This document shows positions 46,901 through 58,394 of a stretch of DNA of 64,000 nt, piece by piece (position 1 is the stretch's first letter; each line of letters starts with the position of its first letter). Made by a program: the position numbers and the translations under genes. The notes under the pieces were generated by a model that had not been told where the DNA came from, did not search any database, and saw only the letters and a program-made list of their open reading frames with translations. Source of the DNA: Ectocarpus siliculosus (Eukaryota > Sar > Phaeophyceae > Ectocarpales > Ectocarpaceae); contig FN649726.1 in the NCBI GenBank assembly GCA_000310025.1, forward strand, positions 3,524,832 to 3,588,831. The letters are read 5' to 3'.

Positions 46901-48271
46901 TGAGTTTTGTTGGGCTAATCGTCGGTAGCGCGGGACAGACCAACGGGAACACGGCGGACTCTTTCGGCTTTCTTGAGAATGGGCGGGCGATAATTTCTAA
47001 CCGAAAGACAACATGATCCCACGGTGGACAAAATGAGCGTTTTTTGTTCCGGTATCGCCGGGATGCCTAACCACTTCTCGCTGCCTACGCGCCCGCCCGC
47101 CCTCCGCTCACACGTATCCAGCGGTATGGCGTGGATCCACCAGGAGAAAATGCTCAAGGTGAAGAGAGCGCAGGCTGCGGCCGAGGCTGCAGCCGCTGCC
47201 GGCACCACCACCGCCACCGCTGTCCCTGGTCTTGGCGCTGGCGGGGGGCTCCCCGGGGGGGCTCTGGGCCCCGTCGCCTGCGTCAACGAAGAGGGTGCCG
47301 CGACCAGTACCCCACGCGGCAACGGCAGCAGCGCTCGGGGCTTGGCCGGCGGCGACGGTAGCGGCGGCAGTGGTGATGCCGCTCCTGCCGCCTCTTCTTC
47401 CCCCCATCTCCCGAGTCCCGGCGGCGGGGGGGGCAACAGGATCGATCACTTCCCGCAGGCCGCCGCGGCGGCTGCAGCTGCTGCTGAGGCGGGTGCCGCC
47501 GGCGGCGACTTGTACTCGACCCCGCCGTTCCCGCAGGAGCAGTCGCCTTTGCCCCATCATGCGCCGCTGTCTCAGTGCAGGTTGGATGACCCCCTCGCAG
47601 CCGCGCCTTTCGATGGCACGGGCGCGTCTATGTTTCCCCCGAAGCAAGAGGGGACGGAGCCTTTCCCTCAGGCCCGGGGTGGCAGTGCTGGCGGGGGAGC
47701 CGTTTCACCTGACATGTTTCCTTCAGGGTGGACTTGGAACGACGACCTCCAGCAGGGAAGCCACCAGCAACAGCGGAGCCTTGGAAGGGGCGACCTGGCC
47801 GCCCTTCACCCCAGAGGAGGGCCTTCCGCGGCCGCCTTCCTTGCACCGCCCCAGTCGCAACAGCAACAGCAGCAGCCGCAGTGGCTACACCAGCGGCAGC
47901 AGCAGCAGCAGCAGCAGCAGCCGCAGTGGGGAGCGAGTTCACTGCGTAACGCGGCGGGCTCGTCAGTCGCCGCCGGCGCGGGTGCGGCGGCCCCGCAGGG
48001 CATGGAGGGAACAGAGATGCCGGCGGAACTGTTCGAGTTCGCGCAGAACAAGGTGAGGCAGCAGCAGCAGCAGGAGTCGTCGGGGCACCGCGACCAATTC
48101 CCACCCTTGCAGGAACTTCTCGGGGTGGATGCGCATGACGACAGCCGCAGCGTCCCCGAGATCGCCGCGATGGATTCGGACGCGGAAGAGTTCACGCTCG
48201 TCCCAGGGGCGGGGGCCGGGGGGGAGGGCGATAGCCTGCACAGCATCTTGTTCTCCCCTGGTGAAGAATAA
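37961..48271 (+). CDS. Zn2Cys6 (Gal4-type) zinc-cluster transcription-factor-like protein
   Basis: Exons: 37961-38340, 40322-40546, 41252-41359, 41815-42028, 42573-42643, 43225-43345, 44912-45022, 45552-45733, 46162-46320, 46531-46707, 47122-48271. Every junction is GT-AG, phases agree and the sum gives 965 residues. The start has a His/Gln-rich block. The zinc cluster is C104, C107, C114 and C126 from exon 1 plus C129 and C136 from exon 2: C-x2-C-x6-C-x11-C-x2-C-x6-C, the binuclear zinc pattern that binds DNA in fungal activators, with basic residues RKK in the first loop. Residues about 200-580 are helical (for example VRRYIKLAEEAVDGL and FAEYLGRAQKLVDSL) and resemble the regulatory middle part of such factors. 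The C-terminal exon has Ala, Gly and Gln runs and ends in acidic motifs (DSDAEEFTLVPG) suited to an activation region. Target genes are unknown. Confidence 0.85.
43411..43734 (+). mobile_element. LINE fragment, diverged relative, copy 4
   Basis: Encodes a C-terminal segment related to LINE copy 1 (KTIAIIGDRWWAQDAL against RTVAVLGSRKWFEKA) followed by the shared tail (GGGACGCGTGGTCAATGG) and a C-run at about 43714-43728. It begins directly after another C-run (43392-43410). It lies in the 1.57-kb sixth intron of the Zn2Cys6 gene, in the same orientation as the gene. Sequence differences from copies 1 and 2 suggest a different subfamily. Confidence 0.65.
43735..44408. repeat. long imperfect inverted repeat in an intron
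   Basis: The left arm (about 43735-44020) and the reverse complement of the right arm (about 44150-44408) share a long ordered series of blocks: GCGCAGTGT / ACGCAGTGT, AATCCAGGAAAT in both, CAGTTTCC in both, ACGAAACT in both, CCTTGTGATA / CCTTGCGATA, GCGATTTTCCAAACGATCC in both, ATCGAGATCGG in both, GCAGGA in both. Overall identity looks near 70-80 percent by eye. The centre is about 130 bp. It sits in intron 6 of the Zn2Cys6 gene directly after the LINE fragment. The intron transcript could fold into a hairpin of about 270 bp per arm. Confidence 0.65.
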
Positions 48272-48301
48272 TGATGCCAAAACGCCAAGGTACAGTACAG
48301 C

Positions 48302-48406
48302 CGAGATTGGCGAGAGGTGGAATCGGACTGGGACGAGTTCACGCTCGTCCCTGGCAGCACCGCCGGGGACGGGGTAGATGGCCTGCAGAGAATGATGTTC
48401 ACGTGA
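48302..48406 (+). pseudogene. duplicated copy of the C-terminal acidic motif
   Basis: Thirty bases beyond the stop of the Zn2Cys6 gene, a 105-bp frame reads DWREVESDWDEFTLVPG, then ends LQRMMFT and TGA. It parallels the end of the gene itself (MDSDAEEFTLVPG ... SLHSILFSPGEE). The DNA string GAGTTCACGCTCGTCCC is identical in both. It is not in frame with the main exon and a stop lies between, so it is either a decayed tandem duplication or an alternative last exon. No strong splice sites link the two. Confidence 0.55.
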
Positions 48407-51400
48407 CTCGAAAAGGTGCTGTCTAGAGGAGAGGCCGGGCGTTGGGTGGATCTTGTGTGTCGTGACATGCTCCTCTTGTCGAGGGAAGCGATTTTTTGCC
48501 TTGGTCTGGGGAGGAAGAGGAAGATCATCCATTTTTTCACGAGGATGACGGAGGCGCAAAGAGGGAGAGCGTTGGCTTCCGGCACGTCGTCCGGGACGGG
48601 GAAACGGGGGCGGCTAGTTGGTGGCTTTTTTTGTCATGTTAGAGATGTTCAAGCTGTTCTGCCGCCCTTGAATCTGCGGCCGGCTGTAGGACCGAATCGA
48701 GATTGTGAGGTAAACGCTTGCATCCACAAGGGATGGGTCGGGGGCTGGGGGAGACGGGGTTTGCCATTGCATGAGTTCATCGCCAAGTGCCTTAAACCCA
48801 AGGTAGCTTTAGGGAGTATTTCATATTGCTGTTACTGTAAGGGCGTGTGGGTCTGGGTAGGACAAGAAAAAGTCAACATGTTTAGTCCATGCGCATTTTG
48901 TTGGAAATTCCCTGGAAACCATTTTGACACATCGGTGTGGGAAAGGCTGACAGCAGTTGCCGCGGAAACGTTAGCAAGAATGAGAGGGGGTTCGGTTCTG
49001 TCGCATCGTTTTTATTTGTCCTACGTACGGACCATGCACGCTTTCACGTACTTGGCGTAACCGAGGTGTGTTTGTTTTGATGGTCACAACATTTGTAAGT
49101 TGAAGCAATCGTAGGGTATGTTTGTAAGTTCCTCCGCAATGTATGAAGCACGACAAAGAAGGGATGGCAAACAGGATAATCACGCGAGGGGTGGGGGGGG
49201 TGGGGGGGGACTTGGCGGGGCGTACTTTCTTAGTGAAGCTTAAAAGTGTGTTGTGTCTCTTCGTTGGGTGTTAAAGGTCAGACGGAGGAGCAGGGACTCA
49301 CGGGACGAAGAGTTGTACGTGTCTTTCCCTCTTTTTACATTGGTTTGCTCTTGAATGTTTTCGGCCTTGCTCCTTCCATGCGGGCCTCTGCCTCACCTGG
49401 TGCCTTTCTGTTTTGTGTATTTCCTTTCTTGTCGAAAGTTGCTGTTGCTGATCAAACGTAGAATTTTAGAATGGTAATTTCGCGTGTGATCCTTTACCTC
49501 GGCGGTGATGCAAACCTCGCTGCAAACACGCTTGTATTGTTCGCACCACGAGGTGGATACGGCGTAGGTCTCTGCTCAGTTTTTTTGTTTTGCCGTAGTC
49601 ATCATTGTTTTTCCTGTGAAAGCTTTTGGAAATCCGTCGTAAGCGCAGCACGACGCCCGAGAATGTACAGCCTCATATCGATAACTTGCACCTCAAGTCA
49701 ACGTTGTTCTGTTGTGTGGTGCTGGAGTAGCTATCGTTCTGGTTTGACGGTGTCACTGCTGATGTGGCGAAAGCGAAAAAGGTGGGGTAACAGGTGGGGT
49801 ACATATGAGGTACTACTGTAGTGTTCGGCTTGTGTGCTACCATTGCTACAAGACGATAGATGCGCGTCAATGGAGGGGGGGGAGGGGGGGGGAGAAGCTC
49901 ACGAAAGTAGTAGTGATCTTGGACAAGAGGTGTCCGACGGAGAAGAACAGTACTCCTGAGAGCGCGCAGATAAGCGAAGCGCAGGGATAGGTATCTAGGG
50001 GCGAAGAAGCGGGCACTACCGTTCGTAGCGTAACCGGCGGTCGTTTGGTCGGGGTTCTTGAAGTCAATATTTGCGTCTGACGATTTTTTATCATTTATTT
50101 TTATCGTTTTTCTTTTAGTGTCGATCGTCGCCGTCCGCAGGAGCAGCACTAGCCACGTGATAACGTGGTGGAGAACGTAACAGTCGACGTTGGTTGGATG
50201 TATGCATTCGGAACAAGAAGGGCACGCTATATCCGGTTCCCTGAGCAATTTTTTTTCCGGGCGAGCGCTGAGGGTTGTTTGGTTTCGGCGGCACTCAGGT
50301 CGGCACCTGGTGGTACGTACATGTAGAAGGTAACCTGGGTGTACCTCGGCGCTCCAACGTTTCTGTCCTGCTTCGGTGGATGCGTTGATGTTGGTGAGAG
50401 ACTGGACATCGATCACTCTGAAGACCAGAGTGTGTACGGTGAGGTCTGTCGTGACGTGGTCTCTACCGCAAAACCTGCCGTAGTAGCAAACGTGGCCTCG
50501 CGGCTGTTGCCGTTTGTCTGTGCGTATGAGCTTCGTACGCGCGACGGGGACGTGAAGGGGGTGGGTGGTTAAGTTTGGGTGAGGTAGTTTTTAGCGTGGG
50601 TGACTACTTGGGAAGTTGGACGGGTCGACATCTATTTTCTCCTGCCTGTAAATTCGGAGAGCACCGGCCACCTCGGGTTGGTTGCTGTTGTTTGAAAGCT
50701 CTTCTTCTTGGTGGCCAAGTAAGATCCTGCTTTGCCATATGCCCGAAGGCGGTTTCACCTCCCGTATGCATAGGTATGCTGTATATCAATATTAATGCCC
50801 ATCCTTCGTTTTTCCTCTCGTCAGAAGCCAGTCTGCTCCCGTATGCATAGGTATGCTGTATATCAATATTAATGCCCATCCTTCGTTTTTCCTCTCGTCA
50901 GAAGCCAGTCTGCTTCCGCCCCGGCCCTCGTAGCCAGGGGAACATCGCGATACGGTCGGTCACAGACCCGCGATGCACTCGTCCGTCTGCCTGGCCATGC
51001 CCCCCACGTGCCCTAAAGATTATGTGTGGTGGGATGTTGCTTGGCCGTTTCATCTTTTGTCGAAAGCGCTCACGGCCACCGAACAGGCCAGGTCGGCAGA
51101 GACCAGGACGTGCACATCCAGTCCACACACGATTTCCCCCGTGACCTTGCAGGCAGACGACGTGTGCACGCCCGCAAGCAACTGTCAAAAGATCAGCCCG
51201 AAACCTTGCGTAGTTAGTGTAGACTTCTTCCATCCATCCCATCCCACAGCTTTCCCGAAAGTGTCCCACTAGGGAAAAAATGGAGATATATATGTGTATC
51301 AACACAAGCAGTAAAAACACCCACGCAAGGAACCGAAGCTTTTGCAAGCGCACACACACTTGTCGAGTAAAGACGCAATAATAGCACGTAGAGAACACAG

Positions 51401-54400
51401 CAGTTCCAACCATCAAAAACGGAGAATTTGTCGCCCTTTGTCCCTCAATCGCCAGAACACAAACAACACGTTTGGCCGTGGTTGACGGAAAACGTCAGAG
51501 GATGCATGTCATTGTCAAAGAAGGCAGTTGCCCCTATCGGCGTTTTGAAGTGATCGCGCAAGCGGAGATCGGAGAGGCTCCTTGGTTCCTTGGTGCCCTG
51601 TTTGCTGAGAAGCATAGCCTTGCGGAAATCATTGCAGTCAAAGTTCCCCCGCTGGCCGCTCAGCTCCTATCCTGACAGTCCCGGTTTGGTTCCACCGCGT
51701 GTTTCACGGCGCGCTTTCGCGCCTCTTGGCTTCAAACTCTCCCCGTCCCCACCACTACGGCTTGGGGAAAGGTTCTAACCTGTTTGAGAATCTTATACTC
51801 CTGGTCTCTCTGAAGTTTTAGGATCCTTTTGCCAGTATCTCGCCAGTATGTGCACCAAACAGACCCATGCATGTGGACGCTGCCAATCTGCCAATCAATA
51901 ATGAAGAGCGACACGCAAATACCGACCAACCGCGAACGGATCATATGTCCAGGTTCACGCATGCCAACCCCTTCACCCACTCTATGTTTGTCCGTGTCTA
52001 GTCTTATCGCATACACCTGCTGTTCTCTGAGGATGCCCTGATGGCGCATCGAGGAGTAATTTGGGCATGCGTGGTATCATCATCCCGCGGCGTTTCAAAA
52101 GCAACATTGGGCCGACAAAGATTGGCCGAAACAACTGACTGGGTGCTATTTTCCAAAATAGTGACTCTGTCTTCACAACTTGAATATTTATCCTGCAGGT
52201 CGGCACCAAGTATCCAATGCAGTCTATGCTTGTTGGTGGTGACTAAGAAACCGAGCACCCACCGGGTGCCGTGTACACTGTGCTGGACGGGCTTGGCAAA
52301 CCCCAACTCATTCAATTCCCCAATGGCAACGAAAGGCTCCCTCCGTCTCATCTGGTACCAGAGCCATTGCTCGAACCCTAAAAAGTAGGAAAGGCTGCTG
52401 TGTTGCGAGGTAGCACTCCGTACATACAACATGTCCTTTTTGACCTTCATCGGGATGGGATGCAATACTAGACATATCCCGGCACAAATCCACCCCCATC
52501 GGCACAGCATCCATATATTATATCATCATCGCTCGATAGGCGTTGAGGGAGTATTGCGTGTCGAGAGATGTTGTTTGTCCTCCGCGATGTCATGTGTGCA
52601 TGATATCGCGCAAAGAGCACAAACAAACTTGAAATACAAAATAAGTGCAATATGATAACTGGCAGGATTTCATTTCGTTTCTATTGGGGTCAGAGTCAGA
52701 GCCTCGATGGCATGTATGTGCAAGCCCCCAACAGAACAGCTGGTGTATCCGACCAAGCACTTCATCTTCTCGCTCCCCATCTCTCTCTTCACACAACCTG
52801 TGCGTATCACTCAGCTCTTGTGAGTACTTTCAATGCGGAACCTGGGCTGTGTAATCCAATATTCTCCGCAGTCCATGGTCCTCTGGTGAGAGAACCCGCG
52901 GACTCCTGCTGTACACAGCGTGTGCACGTTATTGTCCCGCTTCAGGACTGGAGTAATTTCATTGGTCGATCGGTTAGCCCGGACGACGCAGTCTAAGGAC
53001 ACATCCTTCCTCCCCAATACCACCCTACCACGACACACAGAAGAGGGAGAGAGATCCCGACCTGGGTACGGGACGGCGGCCGTAGAGAGCGTGCTACGCG
53101 AGTGAGGAGGGGTGGAGAAGGTTGGTGACTTACATCTCGGCGCGCCGCAGACCTTCTTTCTTGTGCGGTCGAAGATGAGAGGTGAGCGTGTGATTGGAGC
53201 GAGGCAGGCCGACGGGTAGAGAAGCACACAGCGGATGTAGTCATGGCGTTTGCTTCTAAACTAGAGTAAGACAGTCGAGTGCTGGCAAGGCAGCGAAGTA
53301 CAGCCGATACGCAAGCCAACCCCCACCGCCCATAGCGGAACAGTCTGGCTGGCCTCTGTTATGGGCAGCAGCCGCACGATTACAGCTGACTGAGTCATTG
53401 GTCAACCATCGAGTGGACGCTGTTTGCGCTCCTGTGTGCTCCTGAATTGTACTTGTAGGTCTTTCTCTCGCTCCTTCTCAGGTTGTCCGCCGGGAAAGAC
53501 TACACCAAACCCAAGATCTGCCTGAAGATCACCATTTGGTGGACAGCCCAAATATATACAGTAGATCTGACCGAACGGTTTTCCCACGGAAGCAGTATTA
53601 TTGCGCAACTGCTTGTATGTGTGCGAGGATGCGTGCTTCGACCACAAATTGGTCTTGGCAAGCACCAGAGAAAATCAAAATCTTGCACTGCTGTGCGTTT
53701 GGTATTGAATTGGTGATTTTCCGTAACTTCTTATTATGGTGAAAACAGTGACTGCTGCATCGACGTTTGCTCTCTTGAGCAAAAGGCCCCTCGGGATCTG
53801 GCGCTTGAGTGCTTGAGTGCACGGCCTCACTTGAGCTGCGAAGGCAAAAAAAGTGTCCTCGACCGGTTTTCTAAATATCTTGCAATTGTGTGCTCAAGTA
53901 CCATGCGGCTTCAAGCACTTTGAAAAGATAGATTTGTCCCCCGAGCGGGTTTTCTCGGCGTCTTTGAAATTGAATGTGAAGCAATGTGTGTGTCGGATGT
54001 CATTCGGCGTGCAGGTAGAGAGCAACAGAGCTTTTTTCGCCTGGCCGGCGTAGCTCATATGTAGTTGTGTGGACAATGTAGTTCATACATAGTTGTAGAC
54101 AAGTGGTGTCATACGAGCCAGAATGTGGACGACGATGATACGGTTGCTAAGACAGTAACCGTATGAACACGAATGATACTGCCGTGAAGCGACTTTCCTC
54201 AGTTCCGCCAGACAAACAAGGCTGACGCTGGTGGAAAACGATCGTAGAATGTCCTCTGGCCTATGTGCCACTACGGCAGAGCGAGGCAGACTTAACACCA
54301 ATATGCGCTGGATCGGCTTCTCTTCCGTGTGTTGTGTATGTAATGTGCTGTGTGTCTTCGTCCAATTCATTATGGCGACAGTCCCCCCATTTTTCGTGGT

Positions 54401-55282
54401 GAGACGTGCACTACACGTGTTTCAGTGTATGTGGAGTACTTTGTACACTTTTCAGCGTATTTTTTCGTACAACTACAGCCATCCAGGGTCACATAGGAGG
54501 GGGGTAAACACCGGGGCTTTTTCTTAGTTGTATTTTTATTTCGTGCCCCACCTTCCTCCTGCGATGCGTGCTGATTTTCATTTTTTATCACGAAAAGGGT
54601 CCAGCCGTCCCTTTCTCTCGTCAACGGACAACCCTCAATAGGCCGACGCCCGTGCGTGAACAACTAACGCATGAATACTACTCGTTGTCCGATTATGACG
54701 CACCGGATGCTGCTGTAAGGGTGTGCAAACATCGAATCATGATGATGACCGGACTCCGCATCTATTGCATAGTGAGCCATGGTGTGATATATATTGCCAT
54801 TGATCTTTACTCGTAAATGAAAAGGTTGTCGACATTGTATCGTGTTGTTGGTATAGTGCTACTGCTATACCACAAATTAATTGCCATGAATGAACGCGTG
54901 ACGCTACTCTCTGTATTTCGCGTTCCATACTCTCGTAGACCGGATTCGCACATAAGAGTTCCTAGCAATTTTCCTCGTCACCTCTTGAGAGGAGAATTTA
55001 GCTGCCCTCTGGCCTGAGGGAGAATATCCTATGTTGATCCCATGCATACTACAGCGCGTATTCACTTTGACCCAAGCAGACGTGCGAGATGTCTCGTGTT
55101 ACTTTACTCTGCTGTGCTACAACTGAGATTCTTCAAATTTCAATGATCTACAAGAATCAGACAAAAAGGCTGACACATGGGGAGCCATACCAACGGACGT
55201 CGTTGTGCCTAGACTAACGCGTACGTTTGGTTCTGAACTGACGGCGGCAACAGTCGAATGGTGTCCAATTGAACACATATGC
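48407..55282. other. gene-poor region
   Basis: No gene could be assigned. The longest frame (48416-49060, 214 codons, +) directly follows the Zn2Cys6 gene and is most likely 3' UTR. Other frames: 51452-51675 (+), which reads MHVIVKEGSCPYRRFEV and AEIGEAPWFLGAL, and 52510-52004 with 52049-51732 (-), which read ILGADLQDKYSSCEDRV and GILREQQVYAIRLD. These three look somewhat protein-like and may be exons or remnants of an unknown gene, but no family is recognised. G-runs occur at 49192-49212 and 49877-49892. Confidence 0.35.
50761..50914. repeat. perfect tandem duplication of 77 bp
   Basis: Bases 50761-50837 and 50838-50914 are identical over all 77 positions (unit starts CCCGTATGCATAGGTATGCT and ends CAGAAGCCAGTCTGCT). 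The lack of any difference points to a recent event. No coding role is evident. Confidence 0.9.
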
Positions 55283-56063
55283 CGTAAGTGACACAAGAAA
55301 GCACACCCCGGTGATAAGATTTTGGAGTTTCAAAAACTTATCACCGGGTGTGCTTTCCTGGAATGGGTGTGCTATCTTGTGTCACCGGTGTGATAAAGTG
55401 CACGTTGACGGAGCCCGCAATCAGGGGATGATGTGATAAGTCAAGGGTGTGTGATAACATATTCACCTACTCCACCATTCCTTGAAGGAGTGTGATCAAT
55501 GAGGGGGGGGGTGATATCACTCAGCAGACAGACTGTTGTGCGGTCCTCAACCGACGATGTTGTGCGGGCCTCGGCGGACGTAGTTGAGCTGGCTTTGGCA
55601 GCACTTGCGGCGGCGGGTTGCTTCGAGAAAAATGATGCGATCGCGCGTGGAGACGCCGGCGCAGACGTTGATGGCACCGTCTGAGCGACGTCACTTCCAG
55701 CAGAGTTGTGTCAGGAGGGTTGTCTACCTCCTCCACCTCCGTATTGTCCTTGTTTGGGTGCATACCAGTTCGTGCGCATCCGTGCCATCAGCCACCAGCC
55801 ACCAAGGAATATGACTCTCATGCAGTAAACCAGGTTATTTATTTTAGAGTCATATTCTTTGCCAGCCACCACGTGGGATAATGGTGGGGTCTCCGTGATT
55901 GGAAATGCGGCGTAACTGAAGGGGGTGTGCTATCTTGCGTCGACGGTGTGATCAATTGGTGTTCTTCTCTGAGCCCACAAAAAAAATCACCGGGTGTGCT
56001 TTCCTGGAGGTGTGTTGGGGGTGTGCTATCTTCTGTGAGTGTGCTATCTTGTGTCACTTGCGT
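55283..56063. mobile_element. non-autonomous element with terminal inverted repeats
   Basis: The left end CGTAAGTGACACAAGAAAGC matches the reverse complement of the right end (ACGCAAGTGACACAAGATAG). Possible 5-bp target duplication TATGC at 55278-55282 and 56064-56068. The motif GGTGTGCTTTCCTGG or GGTGTGCTATCTTG recurs at least six times inside in both orientations (55340, 55365, 55927, 55995, 56025, 56045), with internal hairpins around TTATCACCGGGTGTGC. A minus-strand frame inside (55677-55441) begins MPSTSAPASPRAIASFFSK but has no assignable domain. The superfamily is not clear. Confidence 0.6.
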
Positions 56064-56636
56064 TATGCAAGTTGAATCTGACTTTATAACCTTCCCCCCC
56101 CACCCACCCCGTGCCATTTTTTCAACCGTTTCTGATACGATCAGATCAAACATTCCAACAGCCCAAAAACCGGAGACCAAGAAGCACCATGAGCCACAGC
56201 ACTGCGGACTTGTTGGCACAACGGGCTAATCACCCAAGGCTCGGAGAACTAAGGAGAAGAATGGGCATGTAGCTGTTGTTGTAGCTTGTTGTGTTCTTTT
56301 TGGTCGTACATCATTGTGCGTTGAACTTGTTTTTTTTCTTGTTGATTGGTTCGGTTTTTACCTTGGTTTGGATTGACTTGTTGGTTTGTTCTGTCACTCT
56401 TTTTGTGTGCGTTTGTTTTCCCAGGCGGAGCCCACCCGCCCCCGCCCCCGACTCTTGTTGCTTTTGTGCGGCGTTCTTTGGCAAAAGAGACCGGATAGTG
56501 ATTTCGCGGCCATACCCCGAACCACTCCAAGCTGTATTCTGTTCTTCAGTTGCAGTTGCATAATAGTTGCAGTTGACCGATGGCCCCCCCTCATACGCAG
56601 GGAAGCTGGTTCTTGGAGAGGAAACACCGGTGATAT

Positions 56637-58394
56637 TTGAGGCCAGATACTGCTGAATCCATGTATAACACGACCGTCTGCTTTCTTCGTACAAGCCTCC
56701 GCCGTACCCTACCCCCCCACCCCCCACCCCGTCCTCCGCTCGTTCTCGAATCCGACCGGATTGTGCAGACGAAGGCGGAGCCCCAGCTTGAAGAGAATGC
56801 GGTCACCACAACACCCACCAACGGCATCTCCTGTGTAGAGCCCGTCTGCACAAAAGCACGCGGGCATCAGAATTTGGCGGCGGCGGCCGTGGGTGCAATA
56901 TATGTCGGCGCTCGTAGACAGGAGGGCGGCAGTGGCGGCGGTGAAGTAATCTCAACATCGATGGCAGTACGCGACAAGCCGCCGGGGAGGAAGTTCACCT
57001 TCAAGCTTAAGGGCAAAGCTAGCAGGGTTGGCAACCACGCACCGCCCCCTCTCCCAGCGGTTTTGGCGGAAGCCGCAGCGATCGCCGACGCTGAAGGGGA
57101 CACACTCTTCACAGCTGTGGCGGCGGTAGCGGCAGCAGCAGCAGCATCGCTACCCCTCAGCAGCGGCACCAGCACCAGTAGCTGTGGCTGCCTGTGGGGG
57201 TCGGCCGATCGACCTCGATGGTGATCCATCCAACAGCGTGGTCACACCCTGAAATGAGCGCGCCTGACTCTGACAGTGCCGGGGCAAGCACCGGGGGCTT
57301 CAAAGTCAGCCGTCGCAAGGCTTCTTCCGCCTCTGCCCCCGCGGCCCGCCCCGTTACCCCTGCCGTGTCCAACAACGTTGGGCGTGTGAAACTAACGTGC
57401 TCCAGGCCGCTGCTGACGAGCGATGGCCATGCCTCTGGCAGCAGACTAGAGAGAGCCATGCGTAGCGACCCGCGCCTGGCCAAGATGTGGTGGGACGGGC
57501 CTCGTGATGGTATCAGCTATCGTCGAGGATGCGGCGGGGGGCACAGGGCTGCCGGGGATCACCTTCACCCATAGCCCTGGAAGCTCACCATCGAGGCATT
57601 GGGGACTAAGATTGACGTCACAGCGCCAGCGGATGCGAAGAACCAAGATGGATTTGTCGCTGGTTGCGGGGGGAACGTTGGGTTGAACCCCATCAAGAGG
57701 CTCAGACACCACCTGCAGAGACTGGACGACCATATCGATGCGAAGGCCAAGGGTAGCTAGAAGACTTCGGTGGATCGACAACCTCGAACAGAAGCGCACC
57801 GTCCTGCGCCAGATGGACGACATCCTCGAGGAGGGCGACTTTATCTTCAATCCTGCCTTGGGGGATATCTGGAAATAGATCCGCCGCTGCCCGTCCACGA
57901 TGACGGTTCCGGCGAGTGGAACACGGGGTTCGCTACCCCCACCATCAAGTTGTACGTTCTGATGCGTCGTGAGCGTCTCGCCAACACGTGCGAACTGGCG
58001 GTTCCAGAGAACCGCGAGTACGCCGACGCGGCTGCGGCTGCTGCGGCTGCTGCTGCGGCGGCGGCGGAAGGGAGCGAGGACGAGGAAGAGGACGAGGAGG
58101 ACGAAGAGGAGTGGGAGGAGAAGATGTGGCGTGGTCAAACTGCCCCATTTAGCGATGACTGACACAAAATACAAGCGCGGTCTCAATGGGATTGTCTACA
58201 TGGCGCGCGAGACGGAGGATCTGGTCTATAGGGTGGTGAATCGGGTGGTCCACGTCGCGGTGGGTGGACCACAGGAGACAGCCGTGCAGGACTGGGATGT
58301 TTATCCCCCTGGTCAAAGCAAGAAGGAACGAAGGCAAGCATTTCTGGCGAAGGAGGCCGCCGAAGACTTCTTCAGGCGCAGAAACCCTCTTTAG
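56637..58394 (+). pseudogene. decayed gene of unknown family
   Basis: Coding-like sequence continues across about 1.75 kb but is spread over all three forward frames, so as read here it is broken in several places. Recognisable pieces include GRKFTFKLKGKASRVG, DLDGDPSNSVVTP, KLTIEALGTKIDVTAPADAK, IKRLRHHLQRLDDHID, VLRQMDDILEEGDFIFNP, TIKLYVLMRRERLANTCEL, an Ala run followed by a Glu/Asp run (about 58030-58115), and a basic end (SKKERRQAFLAKEAAEDFF). No catalytic motif or known domain is evident. An intron-containing live gene is less likely because the frame changes lack clear splice sites. It could derive from a host gene or from a transposon. Confidence 0.45.

Noticed and set aside
47232-48056. 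274-codon frame overlapping the last exon of the Zn2Cys6 gene
   Set aside because: It is in another frame from the 415-codon frame that joins in phase to ten upstream exons; composition is Arg/Ser/Pro-rich as expected of a shadow.
48416-49060. 214-codon plus-strand frame after the Zn2Cys6 gene
   Set aside because: No domain-like sequence, low complexity, and position fits a long 3' UTR.
53483-53716. Frame reading KPKICLKITIWWTAQIY as a possible gene
   Set aside because: Short, no splice partner and no family match on either strand.
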